Shown: positions 15,538 through 23,219, counted from the stretch's first letter. The stretch: 33,158 nucleotides of DNA from Thermoleophilia bacterium (GCA_025933895.1 JAICZB010000002.1:1-33158), one strand, 5' to 3'. Made by a program: numbers and translations. Notes: generated by a model from the letters alone, not told the origin.

Positions 15538-16557
15538 TCAGCGCTCGCCGTAGGTGATCGTGTGGCAGAGCGCCGGGAGGCTTCCGGCAGCGAGACGGGC
15601 CATCACGTCGGGCAGCTCCTCGAAGCGGGACTCCCCCGTGAGCAGTGCGTCGAAGGCGGGATCGCGCAGGAGCTCGAGGGCGAGGGCCAGGCGGTCGGCC
15701 GGCGTCCGGCGCGCCGCGCGGTCCGGGGACAGGGATCCGACCTGGCTCGAGCGGATCGTGAGACGGCGGTCGTGGAATGCGCCTCCCAGCGAGAGCCGAA
15801 CGTCGGTCTCGCCGTACCAGCTGAGATCGATGACGGTGCCCTCGGCCGCGAGCAGGTCGAGCGAGCGCTGGAGGCCCGCGGACGTCGCGCTCGTGTGCAC
15901 GACGAGGTCGAGATCGCGCGGCGCGTCGTCCGGCAGGCAGAAGTCGACGCCGAGGGCTGCGGCGACGTTCGCGCGGGTCGGATCGACGTCGACGAGGGTG
16001 ACGCGCACCGCGGGAAAGCGCCGCAGCAGCCGGGCGACGCAGCAGCCCACCATCCCGCCGCCCACGACGGCCACCCGGTCGCCGACCGCGGGCGCGGCGT
16101 CCCACAGCGCGTTGACGGCGGTCTCGACCGTGCCGGCGAGCACGGCCCGAGCGGGCGGCACGTCCTCCGGCACGACGGACACGGCCCCGGCGGGCACGAC
16201 GTAGGCGGTCTGGTGCGGGTAGAGGCAGAAGACGGTGCGACCTTGCAGCTCGGCGGGCCCCTCCTCGACGGCACCGACGTTCAGGTAGCCGTACTTGACC
16301 GGCCCCGGGAAGTCGCCTTCCTGGAACGGCGCCCGCATCCTCGCGCGCTGGTCCGGGGGAACGGCGCCGCGAAAGACGAGCGTCTCCGTCCCGCGGCTGA
16401 TCCCCGAGCGCACGGTGCGCACCAGGACGTCGCCGGGCCCCGGCTCGGGAAGCCCGACCCGACGGATCTGGCCGCAACCCGGCTCTCGAAGCCAGAACGC
16501 CCGGGCAACTCTGTCTTCGGGGGCCACGCGGCCGTCATGTTGACATGCCTCTCTCAT
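15538..16557 (-). CDS. MDR-family zinc-type dehydrogenase
   Basis: A 339-residue medium-chain dehydrogenase/reductase. An N-terminal GroES-like domain (GPGDVLVRTVRSGISRGTET) is followed by a Rossmann domain with the nucleotide motif VAVVGGGMVGCCVARLL and the acidic strand end VTLVDVDPTR. The SGISRGTET loop replaces the Cys-Gly-His zinc site of classical alcohol dehydrogenases, and no four-Cys structural zinc lobe is visible, so zinc dependence is doubtful. It probably oxidises or reduces a hydroxyl/carbonyl of the pathway intermediate with NAD(P)(H). It is the first gene of the operon. The start is ATG at 16557 or GTG at 16527; homologous sequence begins near VARAFWLREPG, so the shorter form is possible. 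Confidence 0.85.
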   Translation of the reverse strand: MREACQHDGRVAPEDRVARAFWLREPGCGQIRRVGLPEPGPGDVLVRTVRSGISRGTETLVFRGAVPPDQRARMRAPFQEGDFPGPVKYGYLNVGAVEEGPAELQGRTVFCLYPHQTAYVVPAGAVSVVPEDVPPARAVLAGTVETAVNALWDAAPAVGDRVAVVGGGMVGCCVARLLRRFPAVRVTLVDVDPTRANVAAALGVDFCLPDDAPRDLDLVVHTSATSAGLQRSLDLLAAEGTVIDLSWYGETDVRLSLGGAFHDRRLTIRSSQVGSLSPDRAARRTPADRLALALELLRDPAFDALLTGESRFEELPDVMARLAAGSLPALCHTITYGER

Positions 16558-16787
16558 GACGGGTGTTGTGTCGGAGTACGCGGGACGTCCGGCGGCGGAT
16601 TCCCGAGCGCCCGGCTGTCAGCAGCGCAATCCCGCTCTGCGACCGGCTAGACCAGCCGGCCGGTAGAGGAGCCGGCCGACGATCACCGTCTGCACTTCGA
16701 GCGGGGTCCGAACCAAAGCTCGCCCTCGGGCGAATCCAACCCGAGGAGGTCGCCCGGCCTCCCTTCAACACAACCAGGGGGGACTTC
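16558..16787. promoter_or_regulatory. Divergent promoter region with inverted repeats
   Basis: This 230-base gap separates the minus-strand operon from the plus-strand ferritin-like genes and must carry both promoters. It contains a TCGCCC-TC-GGGCGA inverted repeat at 16720-16733 and a CCGGCT-AGACC-AGCCGG repeat near 16640-16656, both plausible operator sites. I could not assign convincing -35/-10 pairs. The plus-strand gene has a strong AGGGGGGA ribosome-binding site just before its ATG. Confidence 0.45.
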
Positions 16788-17657
16788 ATGTCCAAGCAGA
16801 ACGGGGCGCCTCCGTTTGCGTCCGCCGAGGACGTGCAGACATTCGAGAACGCGCTGGCGGACACGCCCACGAGCCCGCGCTCACGCGCCTGGCTCCTGAA
16901 GCGTGCGGCGCTCGGCGCCGGCGTCGTCGCGGCCGCGACTCCGCTGGGGCGCGCGCTCGCGAAGAGCGCAGCCGACACGCCGCAGGACGTAGGTACGACC
17001 GCGGTCACGGCAGAGGCCCTCGCCGTCACCTACCTCACCGAGCTGATCGGCCGCCTCGGCTCGAAGCTCGGCAAGGCGGAGAAGCCGCTGAAGGCGGCGA
17101 ACCAGGCGGAACAGGATCACTACCTGTTCCTGAGCAAGGCGGGCTTCGCGCCGCAGACGACGAAGTTCTGGATCCCTGACGCGGCGTTCGACCCGGCCAA
17201 GGTCGCCCCGACGATCGAGGTCTTGGAAACCGTGTTCGTCAACGCCTACCTGATCGGCACGACCGTGTTCGCGAAGGCCAAGAACGACCAGCTCGCGCGC
17301 TACGCGGCCGAGATCTGCGGCGTCGAGGCCGAGCACCGCGCTCTGGCCCGCCAGCTCCAGGGCAAGTTGCCCGACAACCTCGCCTACGAGAGCTACAAGG
17401 TCGAGACGCTGGGCGAGATCGTCGCCGAGCTGAAGGCGGCCGGGATCGGCTTCGGCCAGCAGGGCTCCAAGCCCGGCGCTTTCTACACCTACAACGGCAC
17501 CACCGCCTCCACCGTCGTCTCGCTCGCCAACAACGCACCCGACGAGGCCGTGCCCTTCCCGGTGCCGCACCTCGTCGGCGTCAGGGGCGCACGGAAGACG
17601 AAGCGCGCCAAGCCGCCGAAGGGGATGCCCGAGGGCAACCCGGTCCTGACGGGCTGA
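16788..17657 (+). CDS. Exported ferritin-like domain protein (KR-type Tat signal)
   Basis: A 289-residue protein with a ferritin-like four-helix bundle (Ferritin_2 type). Candidate diiron ligands are Glu76 (TAEALAVTYL), Glu108 and His111 (NQAEQDHYLF), and the Glu-x2-Glu-His run in GVEAEHRALARQLQ. The N-terminus has a basic stretch and hydrophobic core (WLLKRAALGAGVVAAATPLG) resembling a Tat signal, with Lys-Arg in place of Arg-Arg. The start at 16788 is set by AGGGGGGA upstream; the frame is open to 16563 without support. A paralogue follows 29 bases downstream, and tatA/tatC lie 1.7 kb further on. Whether the site stores iron, detoxifies peroxide or has lost activity is unknown. Confidence 0.85.
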   Translation: MSKQNGAPPFASAEDVQTFENALADTPTSPRSRAWLLKRAALGAGVVAAATPLGRALAKSAADTPQDVGTTAVTAEALAVTYLTELIGRLGSKLGKAEKPLKAANQAEQDHYLFLSKAGFAPQTTKFWIPDAAFDPAKVAPTIEVLETVFVNAYLIGTTVFAKAKNDQLARYAAEICGVEAEHRALARQLQGKLPDNLAYESYKVETLGEIVAELKAAGIGFGQQGSKPGAFYTYNGTTASTVVSLANNAPDEAVPFPVPHLVGVRGARKTKRAKPPKGMPEGNPVLTG

Positions 17658-17686
17658 GCCGAGAAGAGACGAGAGGAGCAGAAACG

Positions 17687-18436
17687 ATGACCACCAAGCA
17701 AGCCCAACTGAATACCGACGACGTGCAGACGCTCGACAACGCCTTCCAGCGCCACGGCCTGCCGCCGCTGACGCGACGGGCACTGCTCGCAACTGCCGCC
17801 GGTGCCGCGGTCGCGGCCGGGGTCCCCGGCATCGCCTCCGCCGCGAACGCGGACAGCGCGATGGAGATCGGCACCGCCGCGGTGACTGCCGAGGCGCTGG
17901 CCGTCACCTACCTCAGCAACCTGATCGAGAAGGGCGGCCACGCCTTCCCCAAGCCGGTGCAGAACGTCCTCAAGGCCGCGAACCACGCGGAGCAGGACCA
18001 CTACCAGGCACTGCACGGGCTCGGCTTCAAGCCCTTGACGACGAAGTTCTGGATCCCGAACGCCGCGTTCAACCCGAAGAACGCCGCCCCGATCATCGAG
18101 TACCTCGAGTCGGTGTTCGTCAACGCGTACCTGATCGGAACGACCGCGTTCGCCGGCGCGGGCCAGGCCGACTTCGCCCGCTACACGGTCGAGATCGGCG
18201 CCGTCGAGGCCGAGCACCGCACGCTCGCCCGTGCGCTGCAGGGGAAGCTCGGCGACAACCTCGCCTTCACCAGCTACACGGTGAAGACGATCCCCGAGAT
18301 CGTCTCCGCGATCGAGAAGCTCGGGATCGGATTCGGCAAGCGCTCACACGTCCCTGGCCGTTTCTTCATGTACCACGGCCCGCTGCCCGGCACGACAGTC
18401 GCGCTCGACAACGACAAGCCGGACGAGGCGGCCTGA
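17687..18436 (+). CDS. Exported ferritin-like domain protein (RR-type Tat signal)
   Basis: A 249-residue paralogue of the preceding gene. Shared blocks include TAEALAVTYL, AN(H/Q)AEQDHY, TKFWIP(N/D)AAF, VFVNAYLIGTT and VEAEHRxLARxLQGKLxDNLA, so the pair arose by tandem duplication. The N-terminus contains LTRRALLATAAGAAVAAGVP, a proper twin-arginine signal, followed by IASAANAD at the likely cleavage site. GAGGAG lies eight bases before the ATG. A perfect hairpin just after the stop suggests the two genes form one transcript. It probably acts outside the membrane as a diiron or iron-binding protein. Confidence 0.87.
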   Translation: MTTKQAQLNTDDVQTLDNAFQRHGLPPLTRRALLATAAGAAVAAGVPGIASAANADSAMEIGTAAVTAEALAVTYLSNLIEKGGHAFPKPVQNVLKAANHAEQDHYQALHGLGFKPLTTKFWIPNAAFNPKNAAPIIEYLESVFVNAYLIGTTAFAGAGQADFARYTVEIGAVEAEHRTLARALQGKLGDNLAFTSYTVKTIPEIVSAIEKLGIGFGKRSHVPGRFFMYHGPLPGTTVALDNDKPDEAA

Positions 18437-18448
18437 GCAGACCGAACG

Positions 18449-18472
18449 AGCGGCCCCCTCGCCGGGGCCGCT
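18449..18472 (+). terminator. Hairpin terminator after ferritin-like genes
   Basis: AGCGGCCCC (18449-18457), a six-base loop and GGGGCCGCT (18464-18472) form a perfect nine-pair GC-rich stem 12 bases after the second ferritin-like stop. There is no U-tract, which is common in actinobacteria. Confidence 0.7.
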
Positions 18473-18489
18473 CCGACGGTCGACGGCAG

Positions 18490-19296
18490 ATGCGCCGCCA
18501 TGCCACCCACACCGTCCGGCTGCTCCTCACGATCGCCGGGGTCGCAGTAGCCGTCGCAGTCGGATTGGCCGTCGGCCTGCTCGGCGGCGCCGCCGCGTCG
18601 ACTGCCGTCGGCCACAACGACACGAGCCCGATACCGAGCCGGCAACGCCTCGCGGCTGCCGCGGCAGCGCTCACACACACGACACGATCCGCGTCGAGCG
18701 GCACGCTCGTCGCCCAGGCTCGCCGCCGCACGATCCCGCTCTACCACCGCCACGGCAAGCATCCCTACCGCACCCTCTCGCCGCTGCCGTACAGCTACGG
18801 GACACGCCCCGTTTTTCGCGTCCTCGGTCGCAAGCACGCGTGGCTCCACGTCTCGCTCCCGGTGCGGCCCAATCACTCGAGCGGCTGGATCCGCCGCCGC
18901 GACGTCGCCCTCGGCATCACCGACTACCGCGTCGAGGTCGAGCAGCACAGGCACCGGCTCGTCCTCTGGCGCGGCAGCCACCGCATCGTGCGCACCCCGA
19001 TTGCGGTCGGAAAGGCCCTGACGCCGACTCCGACCGGCACCTACTTCATCGCCTACGTGCTCCGCACCGGCGATCCGAGCGGCTTCTTCGGACCCTACGC
19101 CTTCGGGCTCTCCGCCTACTCGAACGTGCTCACGCGCTTCGCCGGCGGCGACGGAGAAGTCGGGATGCACGGCACCAGTGAGCCCTGGCTGCTCGGCAAG
19201 AGCGTCAGTCACGGCTGCATCCGAATCCGCAACGCCGTCATCAGCCGCCTGGCCCATCTACTGCCGCTCGGCACCCCTGTCCAGATCGAACGCTAA
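18490..19296 (+). CDS. L,D-transpeptidase (YkuD domain)
   Basis: A 268-residue secreted or membrane-anchored enzyme. A hydrophobic N-terminal segment (about residues 10-37) is followed by an SH3-like region (about 70-135) and a YkuD domain (about 140-268). The catalytic block reads HGTSEPWLLGKSVSHGCIRI, with the nucleophilic Cys after SHG. It would form 3-3 cross-links in peptidoglycan or attach proteins to it. The start is the ATG at 18490, just after a terminator hairpin. The gene ends 19 bases before tatA and may share a transcript with it. Confidence 0.92.
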   Translation: MRRHATHTVRLLLTIAGVAVAVAVGLAVGLLGGAAASTAVGHNDTSPIPSRQRLAAAAAALTHTTRSASSGTLVAQARRRTIPLYHRHGKHPYRTLSPLPYSYGTRPVFRVLGRKHAWLHVSLPVRPNHSSGWIRRRDVALGITDYRVEVEQHRHRLVLWRGSHRIVRTPIAVGKALTPTPTGTYFIAYVLRTGDPSGFFGPYAFGLSAYSNVLTRFAGGDGEVGMHGTSEPWLLGKSVSHGCIRIRNAVISRLAHLLPLGTPVQIER

Positions 19297-19315
19297 ATCC
19301 CAAGGAGGAACCCGA

Positions 19316-19552
19316 ATGATCGGTTGGACAAGCCCCACGCACATCGTGCTCCTGCTCCTGATCGCGCTCCTGCTGTTCGGCGCCAAGCGGCTGCCCGAGA
19401 TCGGCAAGTCGCTCGGCCACGGCATGCGCGAGTTCAAGGACTCGGTCTCCGGACACGAGCCCCCGGCGCCCGAGGAGAAGCCGGCCCAGCTGCCCGCGGC
19501 GGTCGAGACGCACGCGAGCACCACGCCGACCCGCGAGAACGAGGCGGCGTAG
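19316..19552 (+). CDS. tatA: Twin-arginine translocase subunit TatA
   Basis: A 78-residue protein with one N-terminal membrane helix (HIVLLLLIALLLFGAKRLPE), the conserved Phe-Gly hinge and the amphipathic helix IGKSLGHGMREFKDSV, followed by an acidic, Pro-rich tail. It forms the pore-lining component of the Tat system that exports folded proteins. A strong AAGGAGG ribosome-binding site is placed seven bases before the ATG. The gene lies directly upstream of tatC, with no tatB between them. The nearby ferritin-like proteins are probable substrates. Confidence 0.93.
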   Translation: MIGWTSPTHIVLLLLIALLLFGAKRLPEIGKSLGHGMREFKDSVSGHEPPAPEEKPAQLPAAVETHASTTPTRENEAA

Positions 19553-19556
19553 TCCG

Positions 19557-20330
19557 GTGGGACGGCTCCCGACACGCCTCGGCCACAGCGACGAGGCCAC
19601 GCTCGTCGAGCATCTCGATGAGCTGCGCTGGCGAGTCGTCGTCATGCTCGCCGCGCTAGCCCTCGGCACGGCGGTGGCCTTCGCCTTCCACGGCCACATC
19701 CTCGAGTGGCTGAACCAGCCCCTCCCGGAAGCGCGGCGACACGTCGTCACCTTCGGCGTCGCGGAGCCGTTCACCGTCTCGCTCACCGTCTCGGTCTACG
19801 CCGGGTTCCTGCTCGCGCTCCCGGTCATCCTCTGGCAGCTCTGGTCGTTCCTCGCGCCCGCCCTCGACCCCAAGAGCGAGCGGCGGGTGCTCGGCCTGGC
19901 CGTGTTCGCGGCCGCGCTCGGCGCGGCCGGGATCGCCTTCGGCTACCTCGTCCTGCTTCCCCGCGCGATCCACTGGCTCACGAGCTACGACCAGGCGCAG
20001 TTCCACATCCTCATCCGAGCCCAGGACTACTACAAGTTCGTCTCGACCGTCCTCCTCGGAATCGTGTGCGTGTTCGAGCTCCCGATGGTGGTGCTCGGCC
20101 TCGTCTACCTCGGAGCCCTTACCTCTCGGCAGCTCCGCAGGCATCGGCGGATCGGCTACTTCATCGTCGCCGCCATCGCCCTGGCCCTGCCCGGCCCCGA
20201 CCCCGTCACCACCGCCCTCGAGCTGCTGCCGATGTGGCTCCTCTTCGAAGGATCCATCTGGCTCGCGGCCCTCACCGAACGCCGCATCGCCAAGGCGTTG
20301 CGCCTCGCGACGGCGAGCGGCCCGACATGA
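19557..20330 (+). CDS. tatC: Sec-independent translocase subunit TatC
   Basis: A 257-residue protein with six membrane helices, the receptor for twin-arginine signals. Characteristic features are the N-terminal LVEHLDELRWRVVV, the EPFTVSLTVSVYAGFLLALP segment, the FELPMVVLGLVYLG segment and the ALALPGPDPVTTALELLPMW region near the C-terminus. The start is GTG at 19557, four bases after the tatA stop, so the two genes are an operon. Confidence 0.95.
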   Translation: MGRLPTRLGHSDEATLVEHLDELRWRVVVMLAALALGTAVAFAFHGHILEWLNQPLPEARRHVVTFGVAEPFTVSLTVSVYAGFLLALPVILWQLWSFLAPALDPKSERRVLGLAVFAAALGAAGIAFGYLVLLPRAIHWLTSYDQAQFHILIRAQDYYKFVSTVLLGIVCVFELPMVVLGLVYLGALTSRQLRRHRRIGYFIVAAIALALPGPDPVTTALELLPMWLLFEGSIWLAALTERRIAKALRLATASGPT

Positions 20331-20349
20331 TCGGTCTGCCGGCGCTGCC

Positions 20350-20967
20350 ATGAGGGTCCTCCGCCGCTCCGGCCACCCGGTCACCACTCCGCGGGACCTT
20401 GCGCACCTCTCCGACGAGGCAGTCGTTGCCCTCGTCGCGCGCGCGGAGGAGGGCGCGCTCGGCGAGCTCTACGATCGCTACGGAAGCACCGCGTTCGCGC
20501 TCTCGCTGCGCGTGCTGCGCGACCGGGGGCTCGCGGAGGATGCCGTCCAGGACGCGTTCTTGACCGTGTGGCGGCGCGCGAGCACGTTTCTGCCCGAGCG
20601 CGGCCGTGCATCGAGCTGGCTGCTGACACTCGTGCACAGGCGCGCGGTCGACCTCGTCCGTCGCGAAGAGCGCCACCCCGCCGACCCGCTCGAGAACGAT
20701 GAAGGTCTAGGCGAAGAGCGGTCCGCCGAGGACTCGGCCTGGCTGCGCTTCGAGCGAGAACGCGTGCAGGCGGCGCTCGCGCGGCTACCCGACCAGCAGC
20801 GAGAGGTGTTGGAGCTCGCCTACTACGGCGGCTTCACGCAGTCGCAACTCGCCGAGCGACTCGGCCGGCCGGTAGGGACGATCAAGAGTCAGATGTTCGC
20901 TGCTCTCTCGCGCCTCCGCGAAGGCCTCGAGCCGCAACCCTCGGAGGAGCCGTGGAGGACGAGGTGA
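20350..20967 (+). CDS. ECF RNA polymerase sigma factor (SigK-like)
   Basis: A 205-residue group IV sigma factor. Region 2 (about residues 38-85) includes ELYDRYGSTAFALSLRVL and EDAVQDAFLTVWRRA. Region 4 (about 140-190) includes LPDQQREVLELAYYGGFTQS and RPVGTIKSQMFAALSRLREG, a helix-turn-helix for -35 recognition. Its 3' end overlaps the anti-sigma gene by 16 bases, the usual arrangement for a SigK/RskA pair, so it is probably held inactive at the membrane and released by proteolysis. It starts 19 bases after tatC and may share that transcript. Targets are unknown. Confidence 0.92.
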   Translation: MRVLRRSGHPVTTPRDLAHLSDEAVVALVARAEEGALGELYDRYGSTAFALSLRVLRDRGLAEDAVQDAFLTVWRRASTFLPERGRASSWLLTLVHRRAVDLVRREERHPADPLENDEGLGEERSAEDSAWLRFERERVQAALARLPDQQREVLELAYYGGFTQSQLAERLGRPVGTIKSQMFAALSRLREGLEPQPSEEPWRTR

Positions 20968-21596
20968 TGCACGAGCTGACCGCCGGATACGCGCTCGACG
21001 CCCTCGAGCCCGATGAGGCCCGGGCGTACGAGAGCCATCTCGGCCGCTGCGCGCCCTGCCGCGAGGAGCTGGCCGAGCTCGGCGACCTCACCGAGGCACT
21101 CGCGCACGCGGTGCCCGCCGCGGCGCCCCCTGCGGAATTGCGGCGGCGCATCTTGGCTGCGGCGCGCGCGGAGAGTCGCCCGGCCGGACCCGGTCGACCG
21201 CGGTGGGCGCTTCCGGCTGTCGGCCTTGCGGTCACCGCGTCGTGCACCGCGCTGGTCCTGGGAGTGTTGGCGGCAACACGTCCGTCGCCCGCCCGGCTGA
21301 GGACACTGCCGCTCCGGGGCGCCACAGGAGCGCTCGTCCTCTCCGGCGACCGCTCCGCGGTGCTCATCGTCTCCGGCCTTCGTCCGGCGCCCGGAGGTCG
21401 GACCTACGAGATCTGGGTCATGAAAGGCGCGACCTCGGCGCGACGGGCCGGCATCTTCTCCGACACCGGCAAGACGGCACGAGTGCGGCTCAGCCGACGC
21501 GTGGAGACCGGAAGCTTCGTCGGGGTCACCCTCGAGCGTGCCGGCGGGGTAACGCACCCGACCGGTGCGCCACTCTTCCGCTCCGCACCCGCGTAG
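20952..21596 (+). CDS. RskA-type membrane anti-sigma factor
   Basis: A 214-residue anti-sigma factor. The N-terminal zinc-binding anti-sigma domain has the H-x3-C-x2-C motif (ESHLGRCAPCREEL) after ELTAGYALDALEPDEARAYE. One membrane helix follows (about residues 82-103), then an extracytoplasmic RskA domain containing GGRTYEIWVMKGAT. It binds the sigma factor encoded just upstream. The start is GTG at 20952, inside the sigma gene; an ATG five codons later is an alternative. The gene ends ten bases before the first tRNA-Arg-like repeat. Confidence 0.9.
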   Translation: MEDEVMHELTAGYALDALEPDEARAYESHLGRCAPCREELAELGDLTEALAHAVPAAAPPAELRRRILAAARAESRPAGPGRPRWALPAVGLAVTASCTALVLGVLAATRPSPARLRTLPLRGATGALVLSGDRSAVLIVSGLRPAPGGRTYEIWVMKGATSARRAGIFSDTGKTARVRLSRRVETGSFVGVTLERAGGVTHPTGAPLFRSAPA

Positions 21597-21605
21597 TTCG
21601 AGAGT

Positions 21606-21652
21606 GAATCGAACCTGCGCACGCGGTCTAGGAAGCTCGCCGTCGGTAGACG
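21606..21652. repeat. tRNA-Arg(CCU) 3'-half repeat, copy 1 (diverged)
   Basis: On the minus strand, 21636-21606 reads as anticodon loop TTCCTAG through the T-loop TTCGATT of a tRNA-Arg with anticodon CCU. It differs from copy 2 at only two of 31 positions. The T-stem partner strand, the acceptor stem and the entire 5' half are missing. GTAGACG follows at 21646-21652, a hexamer also found beyond copies 2 and 3. It cannot be a working tRNA gene and is probably an attachment-site remnant. Confidence 0.65.
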
Positions 21653-21706
21653 GTTCGGGGTGAGAGCGATTGGTGTGAAGTTCGTCGTCGGCGGAATACG
21701 CGAACC

Positions 21707-22045
21707 GTGCCGGGAGAGGATGAGCGGGCGCGGGAGGCGGTCTCGGACCAGACACGGTTCCGGGCCGCGAACGATCGTTTGCGGCGGATCGTGCCCGGTT
21801 ACGGATTCAAGGGCGGAGATCGTGCGCCGTTCATCTGCGAATGTGGTGACCCCGGCTGTTTCGAGGCCGTGATGCTCAGTCTGGAGGAGTACGATCGCGT
21901 GCGCGCCAACCCAAGCTGGTTTGTGCTCGTGGCCGGCCACGAAGACCACGAGGCGACGTACGAGCGGGTGGTCGAAGCCGAGCGCGGCTACGCGACCGTC
22001 GAGAAGATCGGCTTCGCCGCGGCAGAAGCGGCGCGGCTCGGGTAG
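21707..22045 (+). CDS. Small CxC-x4-C protein, paralogue 1
   Basis: A 112-residue cytoplasmic protein that I recognise only as one of three paralogues in this window (with 22760-23113 and 24127-24468). Shared features are an N-terminal FRxxNxR stretch, a CECGDPGC motif (Cys-x-Cys-x4-Cys) preceded by PFI, LSLEEYDRVRANP, VAGHEDHEATYERVV and VEKIGFAAAE. The three Cys plus the His of GHE could bind zinc. The start is taken as GTG at 21707. The gene stands alone on the plus strand and converges with the DUF6197-like gene, eight bases away. The function is unknown. Confidence 0.75.
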   Translation: MPGEDERAREAVSDQTRFRAANDRLRRIVPGYGFKGGDRAPFICECGDPGCFEAVMLSLEEYDRVRANPSWFVLVAGHEDHEATYERVVEAERGYATVEKIGFAAAEAARLG

Positions 22046-22052
22046 CGAGACG

Positions 22053-22409
22053 TCAGCTACCTGGGGAGGACCAGCCGGTGTCCGGCGGCGGGTTTGCGTC
22101 GAGGCTGGTCTGCGCGTGGGTGAGCATCTGGAGCGTGTCGCCCTGGGTGCGCCCGGCCGCGTTGTTCCAACCGTCCAGCTCCGAGTCGGGAATGACGCCG
22201 GAAATGCCCCACAGGGCATCTCTCAGAGCGTCGACTCCGCCGTCGGGTCTGTCGGACACGACGGCGAGCGCGCCCCGGAGCGACCAAGCGGTCGCAGATG
22301 GATCAGATGCCTCCACAGCAGAGCCGGAACTGTTGCGGGCCTCGGCACCGCAACACCAGCCGCTCGCAATCAGAGCCGCTGTCTCGCGCAGGAACGCATG
22401 CCCGTCCAT
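22053..22409 (-). CDS. DUF6197-like protein
   Basis: A 118-residue protein whose pattern matches what I recall of DUF6197: an early helix with GWCCGAEARNSSG, then DPSATAWSLRGALAVV, and a C-terminal ELDGWNNAAGRTQGDTLQML (the family's W-N-D-x2-G-R-T block). No function is known for this family. The start is ATG at 22409. It is probably the last gene of a minus-strand operon with the thioredoxin-fold gene (36-base gap) and CxC-x4-C paralogue 2. Confidence 0.6.
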   Translation of the reverse strand: MDGHAFLRETAALIASGWCCGAEARNSSGSAVEASDPSATAWSLRGALAVVSDRPDGGVDALRDALWGISGVIPDSELDGWNNAAGRTQGDTLQMLTHAQTSLDANPPPDTGWSSPGS

Positions 22410-22445
22410 CCGACGGGCCTACCCGCTAAGGCTCGGGCTAACCGC

Positions 22446-22763
22446 TCAGTTCAGCCACGGGGCAAGGTCACGCTCCAGCTGACGGCAACCGCGCGGGGCG
22501 GCGATCCGCTTCTGGAGGCGTCGAGCCTCCACGACGCAGAGTGTCGGCACCGTTTCCACGCCGAAGCGCTCCGCCAGATCCGGATGGTCGTCGACCGAGA
22601 CCCGCACCAGTTCGAAGGTGTGGTGGTTGCTTCGATGCTGCAAGACCTGCGCGATCCAACCGTCCACCCGGCGGCAGCGACCGGACCGAGGCGAATGAAA
22701 GAAGACGAGCTTCGGCCTGGCAGTCGAGGCGTGCGCGTTCGCGTCTGGTGCTGCGGCCGTCAC
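22446..22763 (-). CDS. Thioredoxin-fold protein with single active-site Cys
   Basis: A 105-residue protein. The core shows a thioredoxin-like beta-alpha-beta start (KLVFFHSPRSGRCRRVDGWI), a middle strand (FELVRVSVDDHPDLAERFGV) and the cis-Pro motif ETVPTL. At the usual Cys-x2-Cys position it has Ser-Gly-Arg-Cys, so only the second Cys remains and normal disulfide exchange is unlikely. The GTG at 22763 overlaps the TGA of the upstream CxC-x4-C gene (GTGA), so the two proteins are made together and may interact. The open frame extends further upstream, but that part is a shadow. Confidence 0.7.
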   Translation of the reverse strand: MTAAAPDANAHASTARPKLVFFHSPRSGRCRRVDGWIAQVLQHRSNHHTFELVRVSVDDHPDLAERFGVETVPTLCVVEARRLQKRIAAPRGCRQLERDLAPWLN

Positions 22764-23113
22764 GGTGTGCTCCCGTTTCGGCGCGGGTTGGTCGACTCGG
22801 CGATCGCGCTGGCAACACCGATCTTTTCCACGACCACGTACTGCTCGGTGGTCTCGACGACGTCTTCGACCGCCGGATCTTCGTGTCCGGGGAGAACGAA
22901 GAAGCGGGCTCCCTGCTCGCGGAACCGCTCGTACTCGTCGTGGCTCAGCTCGAGCATCGCTGCACAATCGGGGCTCAGGCACTCGCAGATGTAGGAGTTC
23001 GGCCGCAGCTCGTCCGCGTAACGGTCGGAGAGCGCCGCGATCCGCTCGTTGACCTCACGAAAGAGGGTCTGGTTCAGGGCTGCGCGTCTACGCCGCGTAT
23101 CGAGGTCGTCCAC
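22760..23113 (-). CDS. Small CxC-x4-C protein, paralogue 2
   Basis: A 117-residue paralogue of the proteins at 21707 and 24127. It has FREVNERI, SYICECLSPDCAAMLELS (Cys-x-Cys-x4-Cys), EYERFREQG, VLPGHEDPAVEDVV and VVVEKIGVAS. GTG at 23113 is preceded by AAGGAG at a spacing of six. It is the first gene of a minus-strand operon with the thioredoxin-fold gene and is divergent from the ANTAR regulator. Zinc binding by the three Cys and the GHE His is inferred only from the motif. Confidence 0.75.
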   Translation of the reverse strand: MDDLDTRRRRAALNQTLFREVNERIAALSDRYADELRPNSYICECLSPDCAAMLELSHDEYERFREQGARFFVLPGHEDPAVEDVVETTEQYVVVEKIGVASAIAESTNPRRNGSTP

Positions 23114-23219
23114 GACTTGCTCCTTCCGGCACCGGAACAGGCACGTTCACCGGGGAAGAAGCCTCAGATACTCGACACAAGCGGGTTTCTGGACTCGAGA
23201 GGGGCACGAAGGAAACGCC

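Noticed and set aside
14105..16477. A 790-codon frame that would fuse an extra N-terminal region to the glycosyltransferase
   Set aside because: Its first 446 codons are an out-of-frame shadow of the dehydrogenase and PTPS-like genes, Arg/Pro-rich and featureless. The GTG at 15139 gives the proper glycosyltransferase.
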